DNA of 64,000 nt, from the NCBI RefSeq assembly GCF_029960815.1, contig NZ_JASBRE010000005.1, forward strand, positions 62,001-126,000, in the 5' to 3' direction. This DNA is from Pseudomonas sp. AL03. Lineage in GTDB: Bacteria; Pseudomonadota; Gammaproteobacteria; Pseudomonadales; Pseudomonadaceae. Position numbers and translations under genes: made by a program. Positions 26,779 to 34,700 of the stretch are shown here, piece by piece. The notes under the pieces were generated by a model. That model did no database searches and was not told the origin of the DNA. It worked only from the letters and a program-made list of their open reading frames with translations. The first letter of the stretch is position 1; every line of letters starts with the position of its first letter.

Positions 26779-27453
26779 ATGATGGTGCGGGTATTTTCTC
26801 GAATTCGATCTTTAGTGCTGGTCGTTGGCTGCGTTGCAGGTCTGGCTGGCTGCGCGGGGAGTGTGGCGCCTGAAATCAAGCGCCTGCCGGAGCGTGTCGA
26901 ACTCAGTGGCACGTTCTACCGTGGCGTGGCGAATCAAAGCGGGCCCCAAGTGCTGGCCAGTATGTTGTCCCAGCAAGGCATTGTGATTACCCCAGGTTTG
27001 CTCGAAAAGCCGTTGCATTTGCCGGGTGCCGAAGCCCAGTTGCAGCAGAACATGCAGAACCTCGCTCGCGAGTACGGCATGGTCGTCTATCCCGTCGACA
27101 GCAATCTGCCAGCGCTGTTGACCCAGGTCGCGGCTGGGTATCCGGTGATGGTGCGCTTTACTGAAGGCTCGGCGTTCTGGGCTGAACCCCGTTACGCCAT
27201 TCTTGCCGGGTACAACCGCCAAAAGCGCACTGTGCTGCTGCGCTCGGGCATGAATCGTCGGGAGTTGATGGGCTTCGGTTCGTTTGAATCGGCGCTCAAG
27301 GATGCCGGTGGCTGGGCCGTGCTGATCCAGAAGCCTAATCAGCTGCCGGCCAATGTCGATCCACAGCGATGGCTCAAGGCTGCGAGCGATCTTGCCCAGG
27401 CAGGTCAGGAGCAAGCGGCAGCCAGGGCGAAGAAAGCGCTGAACGCGCAGTAA
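26779..27453 (+). CDS. C39-peptidase-like lipoprotein lacking the catalytic Cys and His
   Basis: Predicted 224-residue lipoprotein: signal peptide with lipobox VAGLAGC, then a domain resembling C39-like peptidases. Where active members read QCGPA, this one has NQSGPQVLASML, and where they have HY(V/A)V it has RYAILAGYN, so both catalytic residues appear replaced (Cys to Ser, His to Arg). A helical tail (QAGQEQAAARAKKALNAQ) ends the protein. Probably a non-catalytic envelope protein. Start is ATG 26779 or 26782; a GTG at 26776 is also open. Confidence 0.72.
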   Translation: MMVRVFSRIRSLVLVVGCVAGLAGCAGSVAPEIKRLPERVELSGTFYRGVANQSGPQVLASMLSQQGIVITPGLLEKPLHLPGAEAQLQQNMQNLAREYGMVVYPVDSNLPALLTQVAAGYPVMVRFTEGSAFWAEPRYAILAGYNRQKRTVLLRSGMNRRELMGFGSFESALKDAGGWAVLIQKPNQLPANVDPQRWLKAASDLAQAGQEQAAARAKKALNAQ

Positions 27454-27544
27454 GTCCGTTCGTCATCTCTCGGGCACCCCTGCAATTTGCCGACTTCTAA
27501 GGTGTAGGGCCCGGATTTCTTCGGGCTGTGACCAGGAGGCGCCC

Positions 27545-27751
27545 ATGGCACATTCCAATACCCCCGTCGGCCCGCACTCGTCCGAGCATTCGTCGGGCGA
27601 TGAGTTGGGGTTCGATCCCGATTCACCGGACCTCGCCGACCCTCAGGTCGACCCCATCGGACCCGCCAAGGCCCCCCGGGATGTGAATCCGGGCAACGAT
27701 CCCAAGGCGCCTGCGAAGCCTTACGATCCACTCGCCGATCTGAAAACCTGA
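27545..27751 (+). CDS. Small disordered Asp/Pro-rich protein (68 residues)
   Basis: No hydrophobic core; HSSEHSSGDELGFDPDSPDL, DPQVDPIGPAKAP and an ending YDPLADLKT. ACCAGGAGGCGCCC gives a strong ribosome site. The next gene, 17 bases on, has the same composition and similar DPD/DPLA phrases, so the pair probably arose by duplication and is co-transcribed. No known function. Confidence 0.7.
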   Translation: MAHSNTPVGPHSSEHSSGDELGFDPDSPDLADPQVDPIGPAKAPRDVNPGNDPKAPAKPYDPLADLKT

Positions 27752-27768
27752 GCCTTAGTGAGGTGCAT

Positions 27769-27984
27769 ATGTCTACCGATTCGAGTTTCAACGACAAACG
27801 TCCGGACAGTGTTCCAACCACCCCAGAAAACGATATGGACCCTGTGCTGGATCCGGACAGTCCTTTAAGGGATCCGCTGGCCAGACCTATGGTCGTGTCG
27901 ACGGAGCACCCACAGGGCTGGAAAGACCCGAGTGCCGGGGACGGCATTCCGAATGACGATCAGATGCCGCTGCCCAATGATTAA
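27769..27984 (+). CDS. Small disordered Asp/Pro-rich protein (71 residues)
   Basis: Starts MSTDSSFNDKRPDSVPTTPE at ATG 27769 (GTGAGGTG upstream; same leader text as the gene at 3155). Contains DPVLDPDSPLRDPLARP and ends PNDDQMPLPND. Acidic, Pro-rich and predicted unfolded. Second in a two-gene unit closed by a terminator. Confidence 0.7.
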   Translation: MSTDSSFNDKRPDSVPTTPENDMDPVLDPDSPLRDPLARPMVVSTEHPQGWKDPSAGDGIPNDDQMPLPND

Positions 27985-27997
27985 CGCTGAACGAAAT

Positions 27998-28026
27998 AAA
28001 GCCCCGAATGATCGGGGCTTTCTTTT
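27998..28026 (+). terminator. Terminator
   Basis: AAAGCCCCGA, loop ATGA, TCGGGGCTTT then CTTTTG; lies between converging genes and could serve pbpG too. Confidence 0.88.
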
Positions 28027-28038
28027 GGTGTCGCTTAC

Positions 28039-28977
28039 TTACTTTGACGCTTCAACAACGCCGCTCTGACGATGCTTGAGGTTCTTGTCGGATTTGTACT
28101 GCAAGGCTACCGACGGCACGTTCGTGCCCTTGCCGGTTTCCACCCAGCTGCGAATACGGCTTGCATCGGCAAAGTGCGTGTACTTGCCAAAGGCGTCGAG
28201 GATGACCAGTGCAACAGGGCGATTGCCCATGCTGGTGACCAGCACCAGGCAGTGGCCGGCCTCGTTGGTGAAGCCGGTTTTCGTCAGCGTGATGTCCCAG
28301 TTCGGCTTTCTGACCAGATGGTCGGTATTACGGAATCCCAAGCTGTAGTTGGGTTTACGGAACGAGACGGTTTTTTCCTTGGTGGTACTTAGCTCTGTCA
28401 ACAGTGGGTACTTGTGCGCGGCGATCAGCAGTTTGCTCAGATCGCGAGCCGTGGACACGTTGCGAGGTGAAAGACCTGTCGGTTCGACGAAGTGGGTACT
28501 GGTCATGCCCAGTGCCTTGGCTTTGGCATTCATCGCTGCAATAAATGCAACATAGCCACCCCGGTAGTGATGGGCGAGGCTGGCGGCAGCGCGGTTTTCC
28601 GAGGACATCAGGGCAATCAGCAGCATTTCCCGGCGCGGCAATTCGCTTTTGAGTTTGACTCGGGAAAATACGCCTTTCATTTCCGGCGTGTCGCTGATGT
28701 TGATGGAAAGGTATTCGTCCATGTTCTGATTGGCTTCGACCACGATCAGGCCAGTCATCAGTTTGCTGACGGAAGCGATCGGCACAACCACGTCAGGGTT
28801 GCTGGCATAGATGACTTTGTTGGTCTGCATATCCATCAGCAATGCGCTGCCGGAAGCGATCTTCAGTTGTGAGGTGTCGCGGGGCGCCGAGGTGGTTTCG
28901 GCGGCGTTGGCTATTGGCGTGATGAACGTCCCTGTAAATGCAAAAAATAGGCTCAGGATGGAAAGACGGATTTTCAC
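28039..28977 (-). CDS. pbpG: D-alanyl-D-alanine endopeptidase (PBP7)
   Basis: Predicted 312-residue periplasmic serine peptidase that cuts D-Ala-meso-DAP cross-links in peptidoglycan. Signal peptide ends PIANAA (about residue 26). Active-site motifs: SVSK (SxxK) near 71, SSEN (SxN) near 127, and KTGFTNEAG (KTG) near 237. The length matches E. coli PbpG (about 310). Monocistronic. Confidence 0.93.
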   Translation of the reverse strand: MKIRLSILSLFFAFTGTFITPIANAAETTSAPRDTSQLKIASGSALLMDMQTNKVIYASNPDVVVPIASVSKLMTGLIVVEANQNMDEYLSINISDTPEMKGVFSRVKLKSELPRREMLLIALMSSENRAAASLAHHYRGGYVAFIAAMNAKAKALGMTSTHFVEPTGLSPRNVSTARDLSKLLIAAHKYPLLTELSTTKEKTVSFRKPNYSLGFRNTDHLVRKPNWDITLTKTGFTNEAGHCLVLVTSMGNRPVALVILDAFGKYTHFADASRIRSWVETGKGTNVPSVALQYKSDKNLKHRQSGVVEASK

Positions 28978-29156
28978 GCTGGCAGACTCATTAGGTGTGG
29001 ATTAGCCGTTCTGTAACGGGTTGCTTCTTCAAACCGACGCATTTTAGGAGTATGGCTGAAGAACTGTCGATGGTTGTTCGAAGAACAGGTGAAAGGCCTT
29101 GAAAACCTGCACTAAACGGGGAGTTTCCGGCGAGTGGTAGCGGTTTTTGGTCAGGC

Positions 29157-29189
29157 AAAAAGAACCCCGCCATTGGCGAGGTTCTTTTG
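29157..29189 (-). terminator. Terminator after folD
   Basis: AAGAACC...GGTTCTTTTG hairpin (one mismatch in the lower stem) with A and T runs; 27 bases past the folD stop. Confidence 0.82.
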
Positions 29190-29215
29190 TTTGCCGCGGC
29201 TGTAAAAACAGTGAA

Positions 29216-30070
29216 TCAGCTGTGCAGGGTTTCGGCTGCATACAGCGTATTTTCAAGCAGGCAGGCACGAGTCATCGGACCAACGCCACCCGGGACTGGA
29301 GTGATCCAGCCGGCGCGGGGCAGGGCGGTTTCGTAGATCACGTCACCGACCAGTTTGCCGTCTTCCTGGCGGTTGATGCCGACGTCGATCACGATCGCGC
29401 CTTCCTTGATCCATTCCCCCTTGACCAGCCCCGGCTTGCCGGCGGCGACCACCACCAGGTCGGCACGGCCGACATGGCCCGCCAGATCCTTGGTGAAACG
29501 GTGGGTGACAGTCACGGTGCAGCCGGCCAGCAGCAATTCCATCGCCATCGGGCGGCCAACAATGTTGGAGGCCCCGACAACCACGGCGTCCATCCCGTAA
29601 AGATCGACACCGGTGCTTTCCAGCAACGTCATGATGCCTTTAGGGGTGCACGGACGCAGCAGCGGAATACGCTGGGCCAGGCGGCCGACGTTATAAGGGT
29701 GGAAACCGTCGACGTCTTTGTCTGGACGAATACGCTCCAGCAGTTTGGAGGCGTCCAGGTGTTCAGGTAATGGAAGCTGAAGGAGAACGCCATCAATCGC
29801 CGGGTCGTCGTTCAAACGATCAATCAGATCGGTCAGCGCTTCTTGAGTGGTTTCGGAAGGCAGGTCATAGGCTTGGGAAATGAAGCCGACCTCTTCACAG
29901 TCTTTACGCTTGTGCGAGACATAAACCTGAGAGGCAGGATCGCTGCCGACCAGGATCACCGCGAGGCCGGGCGTGCGCAGGCCTTGCTGGCGACGCTCAT
30001 TGACGCGTTTGGCGATCTGCTGGCGCAGGCTGGCGGCGATCGATTTGCCGTCGATTAGTTGTGCAGTCAT
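29216..30070 (-). CDS. folD: Methylenetetrahydrofolate dehydrogenase/cyclohydrolase
   Basis: Predicted 284-residue bifunctional enzyme of one-carbon metabolism, converting 5,10-methylene-THF to 10-formyl-[23 protein letters not shown] carries the catalytic Lys (YVxxK). GVLLQLPLP and [17 protein letters not shown] follow, then the NADP-binding [12 protein letters not shown] and the C-terminal signature [11 protein letters not shown]. Length equals E. coli FolD. Single gene. Confidence 0.97.
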   Translation of the reverse strand: MTAQLIDGKSIAASLRQQIAKRVNERRQQGLRTPGLAVILVGSDPASQVYVSHKRKDCEEVGFISQAYDLPSETTQEALTDLIDRLNDDPAIDGVLLQLPLPEHLDASKLLERIRPDKDVDGFHPYNVGRLAQRIPLLRPCTPKGIMTLLESTGVDLYGMDAVVVGASNIVGRPMAMELLLAGCTVTVTHRFTKDLAGHVGRADLVVVAAGKPGLVKGEWIKEGAIVIDVGINRQEDGKLVGDVIYETALPRAGWITPVPGGVGPMTRACLLENTLYAAETLHS

Positions 30071-30201
30071 TGCGCGTGATTAACCATCGAGAGGGGAAAA
30101 AAAGAGAACGCATTCTCGCATGTCATGAGGTGAGGGCAAAGGCGCTTGGTCTGCAAATTCCCCTAACCCCTTTAATTAAATGAATTTTTTATAAAAAAGA
30201 G

Positions 30202-30228
30202 TTGACGACCTTCAGGGTCACCTATAAC
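30202..30228 (+). promoter_or_regulatory. Likely promoter of the tRNA-Arg/His/Leu unit
   Basis: TTGACG at 30202 and TATAAC at 30223 with a 15-base spacer, followed by a GC-containing discriminator, about 120 bases before tRNA-Arg. The spacing is short, so confidence is moderate. Confidence 0.5.
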
Positions 30229-30349
30229 ATTCGTCGCACTTGTCGGGCACAGCCTAGCACTGGTTAAGAAGGTCGAGCAGGGTTGATGTTTAACTCGGTA
30301 AGACTGAAAGCACTTAGTTTGTAATCGTCCAAGAATACAGATTAACAAG

Positions 30350-30426
30350 GCGCCCGTAGCTCAGCTGGATAGAGCATCCGCCTTCTAAGCGGATGGTCGC
30401 AGGTTCGAGTCCTGCCGGGTGCGCCA
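30350..30426 (+). tRNA. tRNA-Arg (anticodon TCT)
   Basis: GCGCCCG pairs with CGGGTGC (one G-T), the anticodon arm is TCCGC-CTTCTAA-GCGGA, the T loop is TTCGAGT and CCA is encoded. All arms fold. First gene of a three-tRNA unit. Confidence 0.97.
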
Positions 30427-30465
30427 TTAGGCAGCTTTGGCACAAGTAACGCAACATGGCAATAT

Positions 30466-30542
30466 GGTGGGCGTAGCTCAGTTGGTAGAGCACGGGATTG
30501 TGACTCCCGTTGTCGAGGGTTCGATCCCCTTCGTCCACCCCA
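30466..30542 (+). tRNA. tRNA-His (anticodon GTG)
   Basis: Acceptor GTGGGCG/CGTCCAC with an extra G at 30466 opposite discriminator C, the G-1 typical of tRNA-His. The anticodon arm is CGGGA-TTGTGAC-TCCCG. CCA is encoded. Confidence 0.97.
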
Positions 30543-30549
30543 TATTTAG

Positions 30550-30580
30550 AAAGGCGCCAGATTAACAGTCTGGCGCCTTT
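30550..30580 (+). terminator. Hairpin between tRNA-His and tRNA-Leu
   Basis: AAAGGCGCCAGA, loop TTAACAG, TCTGGCGCCTTT: a perfect 12-bp stem ending in three T. It could end a share of transcripts after tRNA-His or act as a processing site; tRNA-Leu follows 16 bases later. Confidence 0.65.
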
Positions 30581-30596
30581 GCTTTAAAAGCTTGAT

Positions 30597-30681
30597 GCGG
30601 ATGTGGTGGAATTGGTAGACACACTGGATTTAGGTTCCAGCGCCGCAAGGTGTGAGAGTTCGAGTCTCTCCGTCCGCACCA
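30597..30681 (+). tRNA. tRNA-Leu (anticodon TAG)
   Basis: GCGGATG/CGTCCGC acceptor, anticodon arm CTGGA-TTTAGGT-TCCAG, a long variable arm (CGCCGCAAGGTG), T loop TTCGAGT and encoded CCA. A class II tRNA of 85 bases. Confidence 0.97.
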
Positions 30682-30705
30682 TTACAAGTAGCTATTTATT
30701 AGCAG

Positions 30706-30747
30706 AAAACGGCGCAGCACCTGAAAAGGGCTGCGCCGTTTTTGTTT
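30706..30747 (+). terminator. Terminator after the tRNA unit
   Basis: AAAACGGCGCAG ... CTGCGCCGTTTT then TGTTTT; a 12-bp stem with T-run. Confidence 0.92.
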
Positions 30748-31103
30748 TAGAACTCTGAATTTTCAAAACGACCGCAGGTTCTGGGTTGAGAGGGCAGGTC
30801 GGGTCGTCGGATTTATGTTTCGCGATGATGCTGATTCGCCCATTGGTCCCCTCGTGGGGTCGACTGTCAGGGATGGATTGCCGATGGCTTCTATATATAG
30901 AAGGATTGGTGCAGAGCCCTGGCATGATTGGCTGTATTTGCTAACAGGGCGAGGCACAACCGTTTGTCCCCGCCTATAAATTGCCTGCTGCTTTTTTACC
31001 CGTTTTCAGTAGGGTGACTTCTTGAGTTTGACCCACTAGAATGCATGCCCTTGATTCTGGGGTCGGAAACGGCCGGCTAACGTCTGTGCAACGAGGAATA
31101 TCC
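30748..31103. other. Non-coding upstream region of tig
   Basis: About 350 bases between the tRNA terminator and trigger factor, with no plausible ORF. It includes a CTATATATAG palindrome near 30892. A TAGAAT -10-like hexamer lies close to 31036, in front of the AGGAATATCC ribosome site of tig, but without a clear -35. Promoter position is therefore unsure. Confidence 0.5.
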
Positions 31104-32414
31104 ATGCAAGTTTCTGTTGAAAATACTTCTGCTCTTGAGCGCCGCATGAGCATCACCGTGCCGGCTGAGCGCATCGAGACTCAGGTCAACAAGCGTCTGC
31201 AGCAGACTGCCCAAAAGGCCAAGATTGCTGGCTTCCGTCCAGGCAAAGTGCCAATGAGTGAAATCAAGCGCCGTTTTGGTGCTGATGCACGTCAGGAAGC
31301 CGTGGGCGATGTGATCCAGTCTTCGTTCTACGAAGCTGTTGTCGAGCAAAAGCTGAACCCGGCTGGCGCTCCTTCGATCGAGCCTAAATCGATGGAAGCC
31401 GGCAAAGATCTGGAATACGTCGCAATCTTCGAAGTGTTCCCTGAGTTCACCGTTGCCGGTTTCGAAGGTATCACTGTCGAGCGTCAGAGCGCTGACGTGG
31501 CTGATGCCGATCTGGACAAAATGCTGGAAGTCCTGCGCAAGCAGAACACCCGTTTTGAAGTGGCTGATCGCGCCGCTCAAAATGAAGACCAGTTGAACAT
31601 CGATTTCGTCGGCAAGGTCGACGGTGAAGTGTTCGCTGGCGGTTCCGCCAAAGGTACTCAGCTGGTTCTGGGTTCCGGCCGCATGATCCCTGGTTTTGAA
31701 GACGGTCTGGTTGGTGCTAAAGCCGGCGAAGAGCGCGTTCTGAACCTGACCTTCCCAGAGGACTATCAGAACCTCGACCTGGCCGGCAAAACCGCTGAAT
31801 TCACCGTTACCGTGAACACTGTTTCCGAGCCAAAACTGCCAGAGCTGACCGAAGAATTCTTCGCTCAATTCGGTATCAAGGAAACGGGTTTGGAAGGCTT
31901 CCGCACCGAAGTTCGCAAGAACATGGAGCGGGAACTGCGTCAGGCGATCAAATCCAAGGTCAAGAATCAGGTAATGGACGGTCTGCTGGCCACCAACCCG
32001 ATCGAAGTGCCTAAGGCTCTGCTGTCCAACGAAGTTGACCGTCTGCGCGTGCAGGCTGTTCAGCAGTTCGGCGGCAACATCAAGCCTGAGCAGCTGCCGG
32101 CCGAGCTGTTCGAAGAGCAAGCCAAGCGCCGCGTTGTGCTGGGTCTGATCGTGGCTGAAGTGGTCAAGCAATTCGACCTCAAGCCTGACGATGCCCGCGT
32201 TCGTGAAATGATTCAGGAAATGGCCTCGGCTTACCAAGAGCCTGAGCAGGTTGTGTCCTGGTACTACAAGAACGACCAGCAGCTGAACGAAGTTCGTTCG
32301 GTTGTGCTGGAAGAGCAAGTTGTGGATACTGTTCTGCAGAAAGCTAGCGTGACCGACAAAGCGGTCTCTTACGAAGAAGCAGTCAAGCCGGTAGAAGCTC
32401 CACAAGCCGACTGA
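31104..32414 (+). CDS. tig: Trigger factor
   Basis: Predicted 436-residue ribosome-associated chaperone and prolyl isomerase. The N-terminal domain has [17 protein letters not shown], with GFRxGKxP the ribosome-docking signature. The FKBP-type domain is near 160-245 ([37 protein letters not shown]), and the C-terminal helical arms follow. Start [10 protein letters not shown] at 31104 has ACGAGGAATATCC upstream. It leads the tig-clpP-clpX gene set, 93 bases before clpP. Confidence 0.97.
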   Translation: MQVSVENTSALERRMSITVPAERIETQVNKRLQQTAQKAKIAGFRPGKVPMSEIKRRFGADARQEAVGDVIQSSFYEAVVEQKLNPAGAPSIEPKSMEAGKDLEYVAIFEVFPEFTVAGFEGITVERQSADVADADLDKMLEVLRKQNTRFEVADRAAQNEDQLNIDFVGKVDGEVFAGGSAKGTQLVLGSGRMIPGFEDGLVGAKAGEERVLNLTFPEDYQNLDLAGKTAEFTVTVNTVSEPKLPELTEEFFAQFGIKETGLEGFRTEVRKNMERELRQAIKSKVKNQVMDGLLATNPIEVPKALLSNEVDRLRVQAVQQFGGNIKPEQLPAELFEEQAKRRVVLGLIVAEVVKQFDLKPDDARVREMIQEMASAYQEPEQVVSWYYKNDQQLNEVRSVVLEEQVVDTVLQKASVTDKAVSYEEAVKPVEAPQAD

Positions 32415-32441
32415 TCGTTTTTGCGGTAAGAAGTACACACC

Positions 32442-32467
32442 ATAAGCCAGCCTTCGTGCTGGCTTAT
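32442..32467 (+). terminator. Hairpin between tig and clpP
   Basis: ATAAGCCAGC, loop CTTCGT, GCTGGCTTAT: perfect 10-bp stem without a T-run. More likely an attenuator or 3'-end stabiliser of tig mRNA than a full terminator. Confidence 0.55.
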
Positions 32468-32507
32468 GCGTATTCAAGACATAACTATTTGGGAGTGACT
32501 GCGAGAC

Positions 32508-33149
32508 ATGTCCCGCAATTCTTATTATCAGCAGAGCTCTGACATCCAGGCCGCAGGCGGCCTGGTCCCGATGGTTATCGAGCAGTCCGCCCGTGGCGAA
32601 CGAGCCTATGACATCTACTCGCGTCTGTTGAAGGAGCGAGTGATCTTCCTGGTAGGTCCGGTAGAAGACTACATGGCCAACCTGGTTGCGGCGCAACTGC
32701 TATTCCTTGAAGCGGAAAACCCGGACAAGGACATCCATCTTTACATCAACTCACCAGGCGGTTCGGTGACTGCAGGCATGTCGATCTACGACACCATGCA
32801 GTTCATCAAGCCAGACGTGTCCACCACCTGTATTGGTCAGGCCTGCAGCATGGGCGCCTTTCTGCTCGCTGGTGGTGCCGCCGGCAAGCGTTTCTGCCTG
32901 CCGAACTCGCGCATGATGATTCACCAGCCGTTGGGCGGCTTCCAGGGTCAGGCGTCGGATATCGACATCCATGCCAAGGAAATCCTCCACATCCGTTCGC
33001 GTCTGAACCAGCTGTTGGCTCATCACACCGGTCAAAGCCTCGAAACCATCGAGCGCGATACCGAGCGCGATAATTTCATGAGCGCAGAGCGTGCGGCTGA
33101 GTACGGCCTGATCGACTCCGTGATCGACAAGCGTAAAATGCCCGCCTAA
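32508..33149 (+). CDS. clpP: ATP-dependent Clp protease proteolytic subunit
   Basis: Predicted 213-residue serine protease that forms the tetradecameric chamber used with ClpX/ClpA. A short propeptide is likely (E. coli ClpP loses 14 residues). [14 protein letters not shown] holds the catalytic Ser and [19 protein letters not shown] the catalytic His; the Asp is in the later RDTERDNF region. GGGAGTGACTGCGAGAC precedes the ATG. Confidence 0.98.
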   Translation: MSRNSYYQQSSDIQAAGGLVPMVIEQSARGERAYDIYSRLLKERVIFLVGPVEDYMANLVAAQLLFLEAENPDKDIHLYINSPGGSVTAGMSIYDTMQFIKPDVSTTCIGQACSMGAFLLAGGAAGKRFCLPNSRMMIHQPLGGFQGQASDIDIHAKEILHIRSRLNQLLAHHTGQSLETIERDTERDNFMSAERAAEYGLIDSVIDKRKMPA

Positions 33150-33255
33150 GCAGCCCAAATGTAGGTGGTCGGGTTAACTGACCGCCTGCGGACTTGAAAA
33201 AGCCCGCAATAGCCTTCATCTTGTGTTGCAAGCCTATCGGATTTGGATCGATCGA

Positions 33256-34539
33256 ATGACTGACACCCGCAACGGCGAGGACAACGGCAAACTGCTCTAT
33301 TGCTCCTTCTGTGGCAAAAGCCAGCATGAAGTGCGCAAATTGATTGCCGGCCCCTCGGTCTTTATCTGCGACGAGTGCGTCGACCTGTGCAATGACATCA
33401 TCCGTGAGGAGGTGCAGGAAGCCCAGGCCGAAAGCAGCGCGCATAAATTGCCTTCGCCTAAAGAAATCAGCGGCATCCTTGATCAGTATGTGATTGGTCA
33501 GGAACGTGCGAAAAAGGTTCTGGCCGTAGCGGTGTACAACCACTACAAACGCCTGAACCAGCGTGACAAAAAGAATGACGATGTCGAACTCGGCAAAAGC
33601 AATATCTTGCTGATCGGCCCGACAGGCTCGGGTAAAACCCTGCTTGCCGAAACACTGGCCCGTTTGCTGAACGTTCCGTTCACCATCGCCGACGCAACCA
33701 CCCTCACCGAGGCGGGTTACGTGGGTGAAGATGTCGAGAACATCATTCAGAAGCTGTTGCAGAAGTGCGATTACGACGTAGAAAAAGCCCAGATGGGCAT
33801 TGTCTACATCGATGAGATCGACAAGATCTCGCGCAAGTCTGACAACCCGTCGATCACCCGGGACGTTTCCGGTGAAGGCGTGCAGCAGGCCCTGCTCAAG
33901 TTGATCGAAGGCACGGTCGCTTCCGTTCCGCCTCAAGGTGGTCGCAAGCATCCGCAGCAGGAATTCCTTCAGGTCGACACCCGTAACATCCTGTTCATCT
34001 GCGGCGGCGCGTTCTCCGGTCTGGAAAAGGTTATTCAAAGCCGTTCCACCCGTGGCGGCATCGGTTTCAACGCAGAAGTGCGCAGCAAGGAAGAAGGCAA
34101 GAAAGTCGGTGAGTCCCTGCGTGAAGTCGAGCCTGACGATCTGGTCAAGTTCGGTCTGATCCCTGAGTTCGTCGGTCGTCTGCCGGTACTTGCCACGCTG
34201 GACGAGCTTGATGAGGCTGCGTTGATGCAGATTCTCACCGAGCCGAAGAATGCTCTGACCAAACAGTATGCCAAGCTGTTCGAGATGGAAGGTGTGGACC
34301 TGGAATTCCGGGCCGACGCTTTGAAATCGGTCGCCAAACGTGCCCTGGAACGCAAAACCGGTGCTCGTGGACTGCGTTCGATTCTCGAAGGTGTATTGCT
34401 CGACACTATGTATGAAATCCCTTCGCAGTCCGAGGTGAGTAAAGTAGTGATCGACGAAAGCGTTATAGAAGGCAAGTCCAAGCCACTGTATATCTACGAA
34501 AACAGTGAGCCGGCTGCCAAGGCAGCGCCAGACGCCTAA
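33256..34539 (+). CDS. clpX: ATP-dependent Clp protease ATP-binding subunit
   Basis: Predicted 427-residue AAA+ unfoldase. The N-terminal zinc domain has [11 protein letters not shown]...[10 protein letters not shown] (four Cys). Walker A is [15 protein letters not shown] and Walker B is [11 protein letters not shown]; there is an IGF-type loop (GIGFNAEV). It recognises ssrA-tagged and other substrates and feeds ClpP. Start [10 protein letters not shown] at 33256 is preferred to an upstream TTG. A terminator follows. Confidence 0.98.
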   Translation: MTDTRNGEDNGKLLYCSFCGKSQHEVRKLIAGPSVFICDECVDLCNDIIREEVQEAQAESSAHKLPSPKEISGILDQYVIGQERAKKVLAVAVYNHYKRLNQRDKKNDDVELGKSNILLIGPTGSGKTLLAETLARLLNVPFTIADATTLTEAGYVGEDVENIIQKLLQKCDYDVEKAQMGIVYIDEIDKISRKSDNPSITRDVSGEGVQQALLKLIEGTVASVPPQGGRKHPQQEFLQVDTRNILFICGGAFSGLEKVIQSRSTRGGIGFNAEVRSKEEGKKVGESLREVEPDDLVKFGLIPEFVGRLPVLATLDELDEAALMQILTEPKNALTKQYAKLFEMEGVDLEFRADALKSVAKRALERKTGARGLRSILEGVLLDTMYEIPSQSEVSKVVIDESVIEGKSKPLYIYENSEPAAKAAPDA

Positions 34540-34559
34540 GCGTCACGCTGCTGAAATAA

Positions 34560-34590
34560 AGAAGGGGCCTTCGGGCCCCTTTGCTTTTTG
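34560..34590 (+). terminator. Terminator after clpX
   Basis: AAGGGGCC-TTCG-GGCCCCTTT, then GCTTTTTG: strong UUCG hairpin. Confidence 0.93.
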
Positions 34591-34613
34591 CGCGTTTTAA
34601 CACCTTCTTTAAG

Positions 34614-34642
34614 CTTGTTTTTTTTGAAGGTAGCCCCCATCT
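34614..34642 (+). promoter_or_regulatory. Sigma-32-like heat-shock promoter of lon
   Basis: CTTGTTT at 34614-34620 and CCCCATCT at 34635-34642, 14-base spacer, very close to the sigma-32 consensus (CTTGAAA, 11-16 bases, CCCCATNT). It lies about 60 bases upstream of the lon start and directly after the clpX terminator. Confidence 0.8.
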
Positions 34643-34700
34643 TGGTTTCAAGCTCACTTCCATCTGTTTACGGCCTTATGGCCGCCGTAGAGGCGAAATC

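Noticed and set aside
30888..30905. CTATATATAG palindrome as an operator
   Set aside because: Simple AT palindrome without a second copy or conserved spacing to a promoter.
31077..32696. 539-codon open frame antisense to tig and the start of clpP
   Set aside because: Shadow of strongly biased tig codons; the translated text is His/Leu/Phe-rich without motifs.
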